From Demequina lignilytica (GTDB taxonomy: Bacteria > Actinomycetota > Actinomycetes > Actinomycetales > Demequinaceae): a stretch of 64,000 nt of DNA. A program made the translations under genes and the position numbers. The notes beneath the pieces are model-generated. The model was not told the origin of the DNA. It saw only the letters and a program-made list of their open reading frames with translations, and did not search any database. The stretch covers positions 60,858-124,857 of the forward strand of contig NZ_JAUHPX010000008.1 in NCBI RefSeq assembly GCF_030418305.1, given 5' to 3'. Below, one piece after another: positions 1 to 11,889 of the stretch (positions within the stretch are counted from its first letter, which is position 1; each line of letters opens with the position of its first letter).

Positions 1-514
1 CCGGCGGCAGCCCGCCGTCGGACTCGCCCAGGTCCATCGAGCCGCGCGTCGCCGTCAGGCGCAGGCCCAGGTCGTCGGCCTCGTGCACGATCGCGCCCAC
101 CAGGTCGCCCGCGCCCCGCGGGAACACGTAGTGGTGGTCGGCGACGGTGGTGCATCCGGAGCGCGCCAGCACGGCCATCGCGCCCGCGGCGGCGGCGCCC
201 ACCGAGTCGGCGTCGATCCGCGCCCACGTCGGGTACAGCGCGACCAGCCAGTCGAACAGGATCGCGTCCTGCGCCATCCCGCGGGTGAGCCACTGATAGA
301 GGTGGTGGTGGGTGTTGACCAGGCCGGGGGTGACCAGGGCTCCGGAGGCGTCGATCCGGTCGGGGAAGGCGTCGCGGACGTCCGACGGCGCGGCGCCCTC
401 GCCGAGGGCGATGATGCGGCCGTCGCGGACGGCGATCCAGCCGCGGGCGTGCTCGGTGCCCGCGGCGTCGACGGTCACGACGTGTCCGCCCTCGATGAGC
501 ATGCTGGGTGCCAT
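1..514 (-). CDS. Amidohydrolase, 8-oxoguanine deaminase-like (C-terminal part outside window)
   Basis: The reverse strand is open from an ATG at 514 to the window edge, so only about 171 N-terminal residues are seen. They fit the TrzA/SsnA branch of the amidohydrolase superfamily: the start GGHVVTVDAAGTEHARGW is followed by PGLVNTHHHLYQW, whose HxH pair ligates the catalytic metal. The HHHLYQ spelling and the following TRGMAQDAILFDWL are typical of 8-oxoguanine deaminases, which make urate from 8-oxoguanine; a hydroxyatrazine-type hydrolase is the alternative. The start lies 4 bases after the stop of the M15 lipoprotein gene, so the two are probably cotranscribed. The family is clear; the substrate is inference. 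Confidence 0.8.
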   Translation of the reverse strand, partial: MAPSMLIEGGHVVTVDAAGTEHARGWIAVRDGRIIALGEGAAPSDVRDAFPDRIDASGALVTPGLVNTHHHLYQWLTRGMAQDAILFDWLVALYPTWARIDADSVGAAAAGAMAVLARSGCTTVADHHYVFPRGAGDLVGAIVHEADDLGLRLTATRGSMDLGESDGGLPP

Positions 515-518
515 CGCG

Positions 519-3574
<3,056 letters not shown>

Positions 3575-3681
3575 CACGGTGCTCTAGCAGGCCGGACGCG
3601 GCCCTCGGGTTTCGCCCTGCCGTAAGCGGTTGCGGCTATGTAGTCTGGAGATGAGGCCCAGCGGGGCCTCGTGGAGGAGCC

Positions 3682-3900
3682 ATGGACGTCAGCATCATCA
3701 TCGGCATCGTCGCCGGCGTGATCGTCCTCGCCGCCGTCGTGTGGGTCATCGTCTCCACGCTGCGTGCGAAGTCGACGCCGCCCGAGGATCCGGGCCGCGG
3801 GCCGACCGGCCAGAGCGAGGACCCGACCATCGGGACCCCCTCCGAGACCTCGACTCCCCATTGGGACCGCCGTCCCGAGGGCCGTGAGGGCCCCCTGTGA
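3682..3900 (+). CDS. Small single-span membrane protein
   Basis: A 72-residue protein with a GAGGAG ribosome-binding site before the ATG. Residues 4-26 (SIIIGIVAGVIVLAAVVWVI) form one membrane helix, followed by a Pro/Gly/Ser-rich acidic cytoplasmic-type tail. The stop overlaps the start of the acetyltransferase gene by four bases (GTGA), which supports it being a real translated gene in an operon. No known family is recognised and the function is unknown. Confidence 0.65.
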   Translation: MDVSIIIGIVAGVIVLAAVVWVIVSTLRAKSTPPEDPGRGPTGQSEDPTIGTPSETSTPHWDRRPEGREGPL

Positions 3901-4472
3901 CGTCGATCCGGGTGGTGGCTCCCGACGAGAAGTCACGACTGCAGGAGATCGGCGAGCTCACGGCGCTCGCGTACCTGGCGGACGGCCTGATCGACCACGC
4001 CCACCCCTACGTCCCGCAGCTGCGGGACGCCGAGGCCCGCGCGCGCCACGCCGACCTGCTCGCGATGTTCGACGGCCAGGACGGTGCGGGCTCGATCGTC
4101 GGCACCATCACCCTGGTGCCGCCGGGGAGCCCCTTCACGGAGCTCGCGCAGTCGGGCGAGTACGAGCTGCGGATGCTCGCGGTGTCGCCCATGGAGCGGG
4201 GTCGGGGGATCGGTCGCACCCTGGCCCGCGCCGCGATGGACCGGGCGGTCGAGCTCGGCGCCCAGCGCATCGTCCTGTCGACCATGGACACCATGCACGC
4301 CGCCCACCGGCTCTACGAGAAGATGGGCTTCGCGCGCCGGGAGGACCTCGACTGGGTGGTCGAGGACAACGCCGACGGCACCGTGTCGCGGCTCGACCCC
4401 GACGTCATCGCCACCGAGCCCTCGCGCGCCCAGGCCGGCGTGCGGCTGCTCGGCTACAGCTGGGAGCCGTAG
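3897..4472 (+). CDS. GNAT-family N-acetyltransferase
   Basis: A 191-residue GCN5-related acetyltransferase starting at the GTG that overlaps the previous stop. The acetyl-CoA-binding core is LRMLAVSPMERGRGIGRTL (the R/Q-x-x-G-x-G/A motif A), and the C-terminal motif B is HRLYEKMGFARRED. This arrangement acetylates amines, using acetyl-CoA, on small molecules or protein N-termini; the sequence does not show the acceptor. It sits between a small membrane protein and gatC, with no shared function apparent. Confidence 0.9.
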   Translation: MTSIRVVAPDEKSRLQEIGELTALAYLADGLIDHAHPYVPQLRDAEARARHADLLAMFDGQDGAGSIVGTITLVPPGSPFTELAQSGEYELRMLAVSPMERGRGIGRTLARAAMDRAVELGAQRIVLSTMDTMHAAHRLYEKMGFARREDLDWVVEDNADGTVSRLDPDVIATEPSRAQAGVRLLGYSWEP

Positions 4473-4498
4473 GCCCCGGGCGGGTCCCGCCCACGCAC

Positions 4499-4504
4499 TA
4501 GAAT
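4499..4504 (+). promoter_or_regulatory. -10 box of gatCAB (leaderless start)
   Basis: TAGAAT ends 7 bases before the gatC ATG at 4512, with no ribosome-binding site in between, so the transcript probably begins at or next to the start codon. Just upstream a GC-rich dyad GGGCGGG/CCCGCCC (about 4479-4493) may end the acetyltransferase transcript. Confidence 0.5.
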
Positions 4505-4511
4505 CGCCACC

Positions 4512-4811
4512 ATGTCTTCCCTTGAGAGAAGCGATGTGGCGCGCCTCGCGGCGCTCGCCCGCATCGAGATGACCGACGCGGACCTCGACCGGCTCTCGGG
4601 CCAGCTCGCCGTGATCGTCGACGCCGTGGCCAAGGTGGCCGAGGTGGCCGGCGAGGACGTGCCCGCGACCAGCCACCCGATCCCCATGGCGAACATCCAC
4701 CGCGCCGACGAGGTCCGCCCGTCGCTCGCGCAGGACGCCGCGCTGTCGGGGGCCCCGGAGGCCGAGGACGGCCGCTTCCGTGTGCCCCAGATCCTGGGGG
4801 AGGAGGCATGA
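4512..4811 (+). CDS. gatC: Asp-tRNA(Asn)/Glu-tRNA(Gln) amidotransferase subunit C
   Basis: A 99-residue GatC, the small subunit that holds GatA to GatB. The N-terminus [20 protein letters not shown] and the later [15 protein letters not shown] are the two conserved blocks of the family. The complex amidates mis-charged Glu-tRNA(Gln) and Asp-tRNA(Asn) in bacteria lacking the cognate synthetases. The stop overlaps the gatA ATG (ATGA). The start is probably leaderless. Confidence 0.95.
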   Translation: MSSLERSDVARLAALARIEMTDADLDRLSGQLAVIVDAVAKVAEVAGEDVPATSHPIPMANIHRADEVRPSLAQDAALSGAPEAEDGRFRVPQILGEEA

Positions 4812-6349
4812 CCGCCGTGGACGCAGCCGCCCGCGACTGGACCCGTGCCACCGCCGCGGAGATGGCCGACGCCCTCGCCGCCGGCGAGGTGACCTCGGTC
4901 GCTCTCGTGCAGGCGCACCTCGACCGGATCGCCGCCGTGGACGGCGCGGACCCGTCGGAGGGTGTCCACGCGTTCCTGCACGTCAACGCCGAGGAGGCGC
5001 TCGCGACGGCGGCCGCCGTCGACGCCGACCGCGCCGCCGGCGTCGCGATGCCGCGCATGGCGGGCGTGCCGATCGCGGTCAAGGACGTCGTGGTGACGCA
5101 GGGCATGCCGTCGACCGCCGGCTCCCGCATCCTCGAGGGCTGGATCCCTCCCTACGACGCGACGGTGACGCGCAAGATCCGCGAGGCGCGGATGCCCATC
5201 CTGGGCAAGACCAACATGGACGAGTTCGCCATGGGGTCCTCCACCGAGCACTCCGGCTACGGCCCGACCCGCAACCCGTGGGACCTCGAGCGGATCCCGG
5301 GCGGCTCGGGCGGCGGCTCGGCCGCGGCGCTCGCGGCGTTCGAGGCGCCTCTCGCGGTCGGCTCCGACACGGGCGGCTCGATCCGCCAGCCCGCCTCGGT
5401 GACCGCGACCGTGGGCGTGAAGCCCACCTATGGCGGCGTGAGCCGCTTCGGCGCGATCGCCCTCGCCTCCTCCCTTGACCAGCTCGGTCCCTGCGGCCGC
5501 ACCGTGCTCGACACGGCGCTGCTCCACGAGGTCATGGGCGGGCACGACGTCATGGACGCCACCTCGCTCGACGAGCCGGTGCCGGCCGTCGTCGAGGCCG
5601 CCCTCGCCGGCGCGGCCATGGACCTCACCGGCGTGAGGGTCGGAGTCGTCAAGGAGATCTCCGGCGAGGACGGCGGCTTCCAGGACGGCGTCAAGCAGCG
5701 GTTCGAGGAGTCGCTCGACCGGCTCCGGGCCATGGGTGCGGAGACCGTCGAGGTCTCCTGCCCGTCGTTCGAGTACGCGCTCGCCGCGTACTACGTGATC
5801 CTGCCTTCGGAGGCCTCCTCCAACCTCGCGAAGTTCGACTCGGTGCGGTTCGGCATGCGCGTCGAGAAGGAGACCATCGAGAAGACGATGCTCGCGACCC
5901 GTGCCGAGGGCTTCGGCGACGAGGTCAAGCGACGCATCATCCTGGGCACCTACGCGCTGAGCGCCGGCTACTACGACGCCTACTACGGCTCCGCGCAGAA
6001 GGTCCGCACGCTGGTGCAGCGGGACTTCGACGCGGCGTTCGCGCAGTGCGACGTGCTCGTGTCGCCCACGACGCCCACGACGCCGTTCAAGATCGGCGAG
6101 CGCATCGACGACCCGCTGGCGATGTACCTCAACGACGTCGCGACCATCCCCGCGAACCTCGCCGGCATCCCCGGCATGTCGCTGCCCGCAGGTCTTGCGC
6201 CCGAGGACGGGCTCCCGACCGGCTTCCAGATCCTCGCGCCCGCGCACGAGGACGCCCGCCTCTACAAGGTCGGTGCGGCGCTGGAGGCGTCGCTCGTGGC
6301 CGACTGGGGCGGCCCGCTGACCGCACAGGCTCCGGAGGTGGCCCAGTGA
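4808..6349 (+). CDS. gatA: Glu-tRNA(Gln) amidotransferase subunit A (amidase)
   Basis: A 513-residue amidase that releases ammonia from glutamine for tRNA-dependent amidation. The Ser-cisSer-Lys triad is visible: Lys in [10 protein letters not shown], and both serines in the amidase signature region [20 protein letters not shown] followed by [12 protein letters not shown]. The length is normal for GatA. It starts within the gatC stop and ends within the gatB GTG, so all three subunits are translationally coupled. Confidence 0.97.
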   Translation: MTAVDAAARDWTRATAAEMADALAAGEVTSVALVQAHLDRIAAVDGADPSEGVHAFLHVNAEEALATAAAVDADRAAGVAMPRMAGVPIAVKDVVVTQGMPSTAGSRILEGWIPPYDATVTRKIREARMPILGKTNMDEFAMGSSTEHSGYGPTRNPWDLERIPGGSGGGSAAALAAFEAPLAVGSDTGGSIRQPASVTATVGVKPTYGGVSRFGAIALASSLDQLGPCGRTVLDTALLHEVMGGHDVMDATSLDEPVPAVVEAALAGAAMDLTGVRVGVVKEISGEDGGFQDGVKQRFEESLDRLRAMGAETVEVSCPSFEYALAAYYVILPSEASSNLAKFDSVRFGMRVEKETIEKTMLATRAEGFGDEVKRRIILGTYALSAGYYDAYYGSAQKVRTLVQRDFDAAFAQCDVLVSPTTPTTPFKIGERIDDPLAMYLNDVATIPANLAGIPGMSLPAGLAPEDGLPTGFQILAPAHEDARLYKVGAALEASLVADWGGPLTAQAPEVAQ

Positions 6350-7863
6350 CCACGATGACCTACGCGCAGGCGATGGACGAGTTCGACCCGGTCTTCGGCA
6401 TCGAGGTCCACGTCGAGCTCAACACCAGGACGAAGATGTTCTGCGGCTGCGCGAACGAGTTCGGCGCGGAGCCCAACACCCAGGTCTGCCCGGTGTGCCT
6501 GGGCCTGCCCGGCGCGATGCCGGTGACGAACGAGAAGGCCGTCGAGTCGGCGATCCGGCTGGGCCTGGCGCTCGGCTGCTCGATCCGCGAGTCCTCGCGC
6601 TTCGCCCGGAAGAACTACTTCTACCCGGACCTCGCCAAGGACTACCAGATCTCGCAGTACGACGAGCCGACCTGCTACGAGGGCGCCCTCGACGTGGTGC
6701 TCGACGACGGCACCGTGGTCGAGATCGGCATCGAGCGTGCGCACATGGAGGAGGACGCCGGCAAGAACACCCACGTGGGTGGCACGGGCGGCATCCAGGG
6801 CGCCGACTACTCGCTGGTCGACTACAACCGCGGCGGCGTGCCCCTGGTCGAGATCGTCACCAAGCCGATCACCGGCATGGGCGACCGCACGGCCGAGGTG
6901 GCACGCGCCTACGTCGCGACCATCCGCGACATCGTGCGGGCGCTCGGGATCTCCGACGGCCGCATGGAGCAGGGTTCCGTCCGCGCCGACGTCAACCTCT
7001 CGCTGCGACCCAAGGCCGTGGCGGGGGAGTCGCAGGACGACGTCCCGTTCGGCAAGCGCTCCGAGACCAAGAACGTGAACTCGCTGCGTGCGATCGAGCG
7101 CGCGGTCCACTTCGAGGCGGCACGCCAGGCGTCGCTGCTGCTCGCCGGCCGACCGGTGGTGCAGGAGACCCGTCACTGGCACGAGGACACCTCGTCGACC
7201 ACGCCGGGCCGCTCCAAGGAGGAGGCGGAGGACTACCGGTACTTCCCGGAGCCCGACCTGCTGCCGGTCCAGCCGGCCCGCGAGTGGGTCGAGGAGCTGC
7301 GCGGCACCATCCCCGAGCACCCCGCCAAGATGCGGGCGCGCCTCAGGGAGGAGTGGGGCTTCTCGGATCTCGAGATGCGCGACGCGGTCGCGGCGGACGC
7401 GCTGGGCCTCATCGCCTCCACCGTCGAGGCGGGCACCACCGCTCAGTCCGCCCGCAAGTGGTGGATGGGCGAGCTCTCGAGGGTCGCCAACGACCGCGAG
7501 GTGGCGCTCGGCGAGCTGCCGGTGACCCCGGCCGCGGTGGCGGAGCTCCAGGGCCTGGTCGACTCGGGCAAGATCAACGACAAGCTCGCGCGTCAGGCGC
7601 TCGAGGGCGTCCTCGCGGGCGAGGGCTCGCCCACGGAGGTGGTCGCGTCCCGCGGCCTCGAGGTCGTGTCGGACGACTCGGCGCTCGAGAAGGCCGTGGA
7701 CGATGCGCTCGCCGCCCAGCCCGACGTCCTCGCCAAGATCCAGGACGGCAAGGTGCAGGCGGCCGGCGCCATCGTGGGGGCCGTGATGAAGGCGACCCGC
7801 GGCCAGGCCGACGCCGCGCGCGTGCGCGAGATCATCCTCCAGCGCGCGGGAGTCGAGGGCTGA
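6346..7863 (+). CDS. gatB: Asp/Glu-tRNA amidotransferase subunit B
   Basis: A 505-residue GatB, the kinase/tRNA-binding subunit. The signature [20 protein letters not shown] is followed by [13 protein letters not shown] with zinc-type cysteine pairs; the [15 protein letters not shown] segment and the helical tail domain near the C-terminus ([21 protein letters not shown]) match the family. The GTG at 6346 overlaps the gatA stop by four bases; an ATG three codons later is the alternative start. A hairpin about 70 bases downstream (7931-7966) may terminate the operon. Confidence 0.96.
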   Translation: MTTMTYAQAMDEFDPVFGIEVHVELNTRTKMFCGCANEFGAEPNTQVCPVCLGLPGAMPVTNEKAVESAIRLGLALGCSIRESSRFARKNYFYPDLAKDYQISQYDEPTCYEGALDVVLDDGTVVEIGIERAHMEEDAGKNTHVGGTGGIQGADYSLVDYNRGGVPLVEIVTKPITGMGDRTAEVARAYVATIRDIVRALGISDGRMEQGSVRADVNLSLRPKAVAGESQDDVPFGKRSETKNVNSLRAIERAVHFEAARQASLLLAGRPVVQETRHWHEDTSSTTPGRSKEEAEDYRYFPEPDLLPVQPAREWVEELRGTIPEHPAKMRARLREEWGFSDLEMRDAVAADALGLIASTVEAGTTAQSARKWWMGELSRVANDREVALGELPVTPAAVAELQGLVDSGKINDKLARQALEGVLAGEGSPTEVVASRGLEVVSDDSALEKAVDDALAAQPDVLAKIQDGKVQAAGAIVGAVMKATRGQADAARVREIILQRAGVEG

Positions 7864-7921
7864 GCCCCGGCTCGACCGGCCCACCTGGCCCCGCCGAATC
7901 CCGACTGCAGAGCGAGCACCC

Positions 7922-8566
7922 ATGCTGACCGAGACCCCCGTGAGCCGCGCGGCCCGCGGGGGTCTCGACGCATCGGTGCCCATCGCTGCGCTCACGTTCG
8001 ACGACGGCCCCAACGGCGCCGACACGCTCCGCCTGCTCGACCACCTGCGCGAGCGGCGCATCCGGGCGGTGTTCGCGGTCATCGGGGAGAACATCCTCGC
8101 GCCGGGCGGGGGCGACCTTCCCTCGGGCGCCGAGGTGCTGCGCCGCATCGTCGCCGACGGCCATGTGCTCTGCAACCACGGCATGTCCGACACGGACATG
8201 GGGGAGTGGGACGCGTTGACCGTGCGCGACGATCTCCTGAAGGTGCTCGACGTGATCGAGCAGGCGGCGGGTGACGCGGTGCCGGTGCCCTACTGGCGCG
8301 CGCCCCGCGGATCCTGGGGCGTCACCGCCCCCGTCGCGACCAGGCTCGGCATGCAGCCGCTCGCGGTCACCGGCACGATCGGCGACTGGGAGGAGCAGGA
8401 CCCCGCGGTGCTCGCCTCCCGGCTGCGGGTCGCCATGGAGCCCGGCGCCGTGGTGCTCGCCCACGACGGTGGTGGCGATCGCGCGGGAACCATCGACGCG
8501 GTCATCGAGGTGGTGGACGAGCGCCTCGCCGACGGCTGGCGCTTCGTGCTCCCCGAGATGCCGTAG
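7922..8566 (+). CDS. Polysaccharide deacetylase (CE4/NodB) family protein with altered metal motif
   Basis: A 214-residue NodB-fold protein. Motif 1 is TFDDGP, motif 3 is RAPRGSWG, motif 4 is GTIGDWEEQDP and motif 5 is LAHDGGG. Motif 2, normally H-S/T-x-x-H, reads NHGMSD here: the first His is kept and the second metal ligand is replaced by Asp. Family members remove N-acetyl groups from peptidoglycan or chitin oligomers; with no signal peptide this one seems cytoplasmic. The first codons lie inside a 10-bp inverted repeat (7931-7940/7957-7966), so the true start may be the GTG at 7976, just before PIAALTFDDGP. Confidence 0.8.
   Translation: MLTETPVSRAARGGLDASVPIAALTFDDGPNGADTLRLLDHLRERRIRAVFAVIGENILAPGGGDLPSGAEVLRRIVADGHVLCNHGMSDTDMGEWDALTVRDDLLKVLDVIEQAAGDAVPVPYWRAPRGSWGVTAPVATRLGMQPLAVTGTIGDWEEQDPAVLASRLRVAMEPGAVVLAHDGGGDRAGTIDAVIEVVDERLADGWRFVLPEMP
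7931..7966 (+). terminator. Hairpin, possible gatCAB terminator overlapping the deacetylase start
   Basis: GAGACCCCCG at 7931-7940 pairs exactly with CGGGGGTCTC at 7957-7966 around a 16-base loop that itself holds a GCCGCGCGGC dyad. It lies about 70 bases after the gatB stop. There is no U-tract, which is common for terminators in this kind of genome. Confidence 0.5.
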
Positions 8567-8598
8567 AGGGCTCTCGCTCGCGGCTGGCTGGACCTTCA

Positions 8599-8710
8599 GC
8601 ACCTACCGGTCCGTGCCCGGGTGGCGACACACGCCACGACCGCGAGCGTCGCACCTGGCAGATGGCTCGAGGGTTGCGCTGGCCCGAGATGAGATCGAGC
8701 CGGTAGGTGC
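8599..8710. repeat. Family A intergenic element, copy 1 (terminal inverted repeat GCACCTACCGG)
   Basis: An 11-bp terminal repeat GCACCTACCGG at 8599-8609 is matched in reverse at 8700-8710, spanning 112 bp. The same ends occur at 17668-17778. Both copies fill the gap between convergent genes; here these are the deacetylase and the GH3 glycosidase. The middles of the two copies are not clearly alike. Confidence 0.7.
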
Positions 8711-8721
8711 CCAGCGACCAC

Positions 8722-10998
8722 CTACCCGACCTCCACCACCGGCAGCCGCGGCTCCTCTCCCGTGAGCCGGTGCACCGGCCCGACCAGGTCCACGGTCGCG
8801 GTGGCGCGGCGCCGCTCGCTCGTCCCCGTCCACAGCTCCACCTCGCCCGGCTCGACCACGCGCGCGAGATCCACGCCGGAGAACGCCAGCCGGGACGTCG
8901 GCACCCGGAATCGGACGATTCGCGACTCTTCGGGCGCGAGCGGCACCCGGGCGTACGCGAGCAGCTGGGCGACGGGCCGAGGCAGCGAGGCGCGCACGTC
9001 GCGCCCGTAGAGCTGCACCACCTCGGTGCCGGCGCGCGCGCCGGTGTTCACCACCGAGACCTCCACCTCGATCCAACCGTCGGTCGCCGCGGGCCCCGCC
9101 ACGCCGAGCTCCTCGTGCGAGAAGGCCGTGTACGACAACCCGTGCCCGAACTCGGCGGCGGGCGTCGGATCCACATGCGTCACCTCGGTCGCACCGCCCA
9201 GGCGGCTGTGCAGGTAGGTGTACGGCTGGGCGCCCGCGGAGCGCGGCAGCGTGATCGGGAGCCTCCCGGACGGGTTCACGTCGCCGGCGAGCACCGCCGC
9301 CAGGGCCCCGCCCCCCTCCTCCCCGGGGAAGTACGCCTGGACCACGGCCGCGCATCGTTCCATGGCCCAGCCCAGGGCGTACGGCCGCCCGGTCAGGGCC
9401 ACCAGCACCACCGGGGTGCCCGTCTCGAGCACGGCCTCGACGAGCGCGCGCTGGACTCCGGGCAGCTCGAGCGAGTCCGCGTCGCAGCCCTCGCCCACCG
9501 TGCCGCGTCCGAACAGGCCGGCGTGGTCGCCCACGGCGATCACCGCCACGTCGGCGCCGCGCGCCGCCTCGACGGCCGCGTCGAATCCGGATCGATCGGG
9601 GTCGGACACCCCGCAGCCCCGCGCGACGGTGACGGGCGCCTCCCACCGCGCGGCGAGGGCCGCCGCCATGGTCGGCGCCTCGATCCCCATCGCGACGCCC
9701 GGCCGCTGGGCGAGCACGTGGTTCACGAACGAGTAGCACCCGAACAGCGCCTGCGCCCGGTCCGCGTTGGGGCCGATCACGGCCACGCGCGAGGCCGGCG
9801 ACAGCGGCAGGGTGCCGTCGTTGGAGACCAGCACGATCGACTCCTCCGCCAGCGCTCGGGCCACGGCACGATGCTCCGGAGAGTCCAGGTCCACGCCGCC
9901 GGGGGGCGCCCCGGCGAAGTCGCGGTCGAGCAGCCCCAGCCGCTCCTTCTGCGCGAGCACGCGCACGACGGACCGGTCCACCAGCTCCTCGGGCACGGAA
10001 CCCGCGCGCACGGCCGCCGCGAGCGGCCCGAGGTACGCATCGCCCGTGGGCAGCTCGACATCGACGCCTGCCGCCAGCGCCATCGAGGCGGCCTCGCCCA
10101 GGTCGGCGGCCACGTCGTGCAGCACGTGCAGGAAGGCCACGCCGAAGTAGTCCGCGACCACCACGCCGTCGAAGCCCCACTCGTCGCGCAGCAGCGCGGT
10201 GAGCAGCCGCCGGTCCGCGACCGAGGGCACCCCGTCGACCGCCGTGTACGCGTGCATCACCGCCCGCGCTCCACCATCCTTCACCGCCATCTCGAACGGC
10301 GGCAGCACCGTGTCCGCGAGCTCGCGCGGGCCCATCGACACCGGCGCGAAGTTCCGCCCGGCCGCCGAGGCCGAGTAGCCGGCGAAATGCTTGAGCGTCG
10401 CGTCGACGCCGGCCGACTGGAGCCCGCGGACGTACGCCGTCCCGATCGACCCCACCAGCAGCGGGTCCTCGGAGATCGCCTCCTCGGTGCGCCCCCAGCG
10501 GGGATCCCGCACCACGTCGAGCACGGGCGCGAGCCCCTGGTGGATCCCCAGCGCCGCCATGGACGAGCCGATCAGCGCGCCCATCCGCTCGACCAGCGCA
10601 TCGTCGAAGCTCGCGCCCCACGCGGGCGGCGACGGGAACGTCGCCGCCTTCCAGGCCGCCAGCCCGGTGAGGCACTCCTCGTGCACGATCGCGGGGATGC
10701 CCAGGCGCGTCCCGGTCACCAGGGCGCGCTGGCGCTCCCACAGCCAGGCCGCGCGCTCGTCGGGCTCGACGGGGTTGGTCCCGTAGGCGCGGGTGATCTG
10801 CCCGAGGCCGTGCCGCATGGCCTCGCCCGCGCCGCCGGTCGAGGACAGCTCCCCCTGGAGCGGCGCGACCGAGTCGCCCTCCTCGCCCTCCCAGAAACCC
10901 ACCAGCTGGGCGAGCTTCTCCTCGAGAGTCATCTCCGCGAGCAGCGCGGCGACGCGAGGGGACACGGGTACGGCGACGGCGGTGGTCACGGCGCTCAC
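8722..10998 (-). CDS. GH3-family beta-glucosidase/beta-xylosidase (cytoplasmic)
   Basis: A 758-residue glycoside hydrolase family 3 enzyme from a GTG overlapping the permease stop (GTGA); the reading frame extends upstream only as shadow. The N-terminal barrel shows TLKHFAGYSAS and GFDGVVVADYFGV, where the Asp of ADY is the expected nucleophile. The second domain has RVAVIGPNADRAQ and later GLSYTAFS, and a fibronectin-III-like domain ends the protein. No signal peptide is present, so it should act on oligosaccharides already imported. It is the last gene of the sugar ABC operon, which suggests it hydrolyses the transported gluco- or xylo-oligosaccharide. The exact sugar is inference. Confidence 0.92.
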   Translation of the reverse strand: MSAVTTAVAVPVSPRVAALLAEMTLEEKLAQLVGFWEGEEGDSVAPLQGELSSTGGAGEAMRHGLGQITRAYGTNPVEPDERAAWLWERQRALVTGTRLGIPAIVHEECLTGLAAWKAATFPSPPAWGASFDDALVERMGALIGSSMAALGIHQGLAPVLDVVRDPRWGRTEEAISEDPLLVGSIGTAYVRGLQSAGVDATLKHFAGYSASAAGRNFAPVSMGPRELADTVLPPFEMAVKDGGARAVMHAYTAVDGVPSVADRRLLTALLRDEWGFDGVVVADYFGVAFLHVLHDVAADLGEAASMALAAGVDVELPTGDAYLGPLAAAVRAGSVPEELVDRSVVRVLAQKERLGLLDRDFAGAPPGGVDLDSPEHRAVARALAEESIVLVSNDGTLPLSPASRVAVIGPNADRAQALFGCYSFVNHVLAQRPGVAMGIEAPTMAAALAARWEAPVTVARGCGVSDPDRSGFDAAVEAARGADVAVIAVGDHAGLFGRGTVGEGCDADSLELPGVQRALVEAVLETGTPVVLVALTGRPYALGWAMERCAAVVQAYFPGEEGGGALAAVLAGDVNPSGRLPITLPRSAGAQPYTYLHSRLGGATEVTHVDPTPAAEFGHGLSYTAFSHEELGVAGPAATDGWIEVEVSVVNTGARAGTEVVQLYGRDVRASLPRPVAQLLAYARVPLAPEESRIVRFRVPTSRLAFSGVDLARVVEPGEVELWTGTSERRRATATVDLVGPVHRLTGEEPRLPVVEVG

Positions 10999-11888
10999 CC
11001 CTTCACCGCGCCCGACAGGCCGCCCACGATCCGCTTCTCCATCAGCGTGAAGAACGCGAGGGCGGGCAGCATCGCCACGGATGTGAACGCAAGGATCGCG
11101 GCCGTGTCCGACGAGTACTGCGAGGAGAACCGCGCGACGCCGAGCGGCAGCGTGTACGAGTCGGGCGAGGTCAGCACCAGCAGCGGCATCAGGTAGGCGT
11201 TCCAGCTCGCGACGAACTGCAGCACGCCCACGGTCACCATCGCGGGCACCGCCAGCGGCAGCAGGATCCGGAAGAAGAACCCGACCCTCGTGGTGCCGTC
11301 CACGAACGCGGCCTCCTCCAGCTCGCGCGGGATCGCCTTGAGGAACGGCCGCAGGATGATCACCGTGATGGGCAGCGCGAACGCGACCTGGGGGATGATC
11401 ACGCCCCAGTGCGTGCCCAGCAGGTGGAGGTCGCGCAGCTGCAGGTACAGCGGCAGGATCGCGACGCCGATGGGGAACAGCAGGCCCAGCACGAACACCA
11501 GGTAGAGCGCCTCGCGCCCGCGGAAGCGGTAGCGGGCCAGCGGATACGCGGCCATGGTGCCCGTGATGATCACGCCGGCGGTCGTGCCGACCGCGATCAG
11601 CGTCGAGTTGAGCACCTGCTGCCAGAAGTCGCCGGAGCTCAGCACCCTCCCGTAGTTGGACAGCACCCACGGGTCGGGCAGCGCGGTGGGGGCGGAGGCG
11701 ATCTGGCCGTTGGTCCGGAAGCCGGAGGTGATGACGTACAGCACGGGGACGATCGTCACCGCGATCACCGCCAGGACGATCACGTACTGCAGGATGGTGC
11801 TCGCGCGCAGCGGCGCGCGGCGGGACGATGCGGCGGCCGGGGGCGTCGGCGGGGTCGCGGGCGCGGGGCGGTCGGCGAGGGCGGTCAT
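10995..11888 (-). CDS. Carbohydrate ABC transporter permease, CUT1 (MalG-type)
   Basis: A 297-residue inner-membrane permease with about six helices after a Pro/Ala-rich N-terminal extension. The cytoplasmic EAA loop that docks the ATPase reads RELEEAAFVDGTTRVGFFFR. The C-terminal sequence FFTLMEKRIVGGLSGAVKG is the usual ending of MalG-type subunits. It starts one base after the stop of the other permease gene and overlaps the GH3 start. No ATPase gene lies nearby; CUT1 systems in actinobacteria often share an MsiK-type ATPase encoded elsewhere. Confidence 0.95.
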   Translation of the reverse strand: MTALADRPAPATPPTPPAAASSRRAPLRASTILQYVIVLAVIAVTIVPVLYVITSGFRTNGQIASAPTALPDPWVLSNYGRVLSSGDFWQQVLNSTLIAVGTTAGVIITGTMAAYPLARYRFRGREALYLVFVLGLLFPIGVAILPLYLQLRDLHLLGTHWGVIIPQVAFALPITVIILRPFLKAIPRELEEAAFVDGTTRVGFFFRILLPLAVPAMVTVGVLQFVASWNAYLMPLLVLTSPDSYTLPLGVARFSSQYSSDTAAILAFTSVAMLPALAFFTLMEKRIVGGLSGAVKG

Positions 11889-11889
11889 G

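Noticed and set aside
10999..11670. An N-terminal extension of the GH3 enzyme
   Set aside because: It would lie entirely within the permease gene in another frame; the GTG at 10998 overlapping the permease stop fits the family start.
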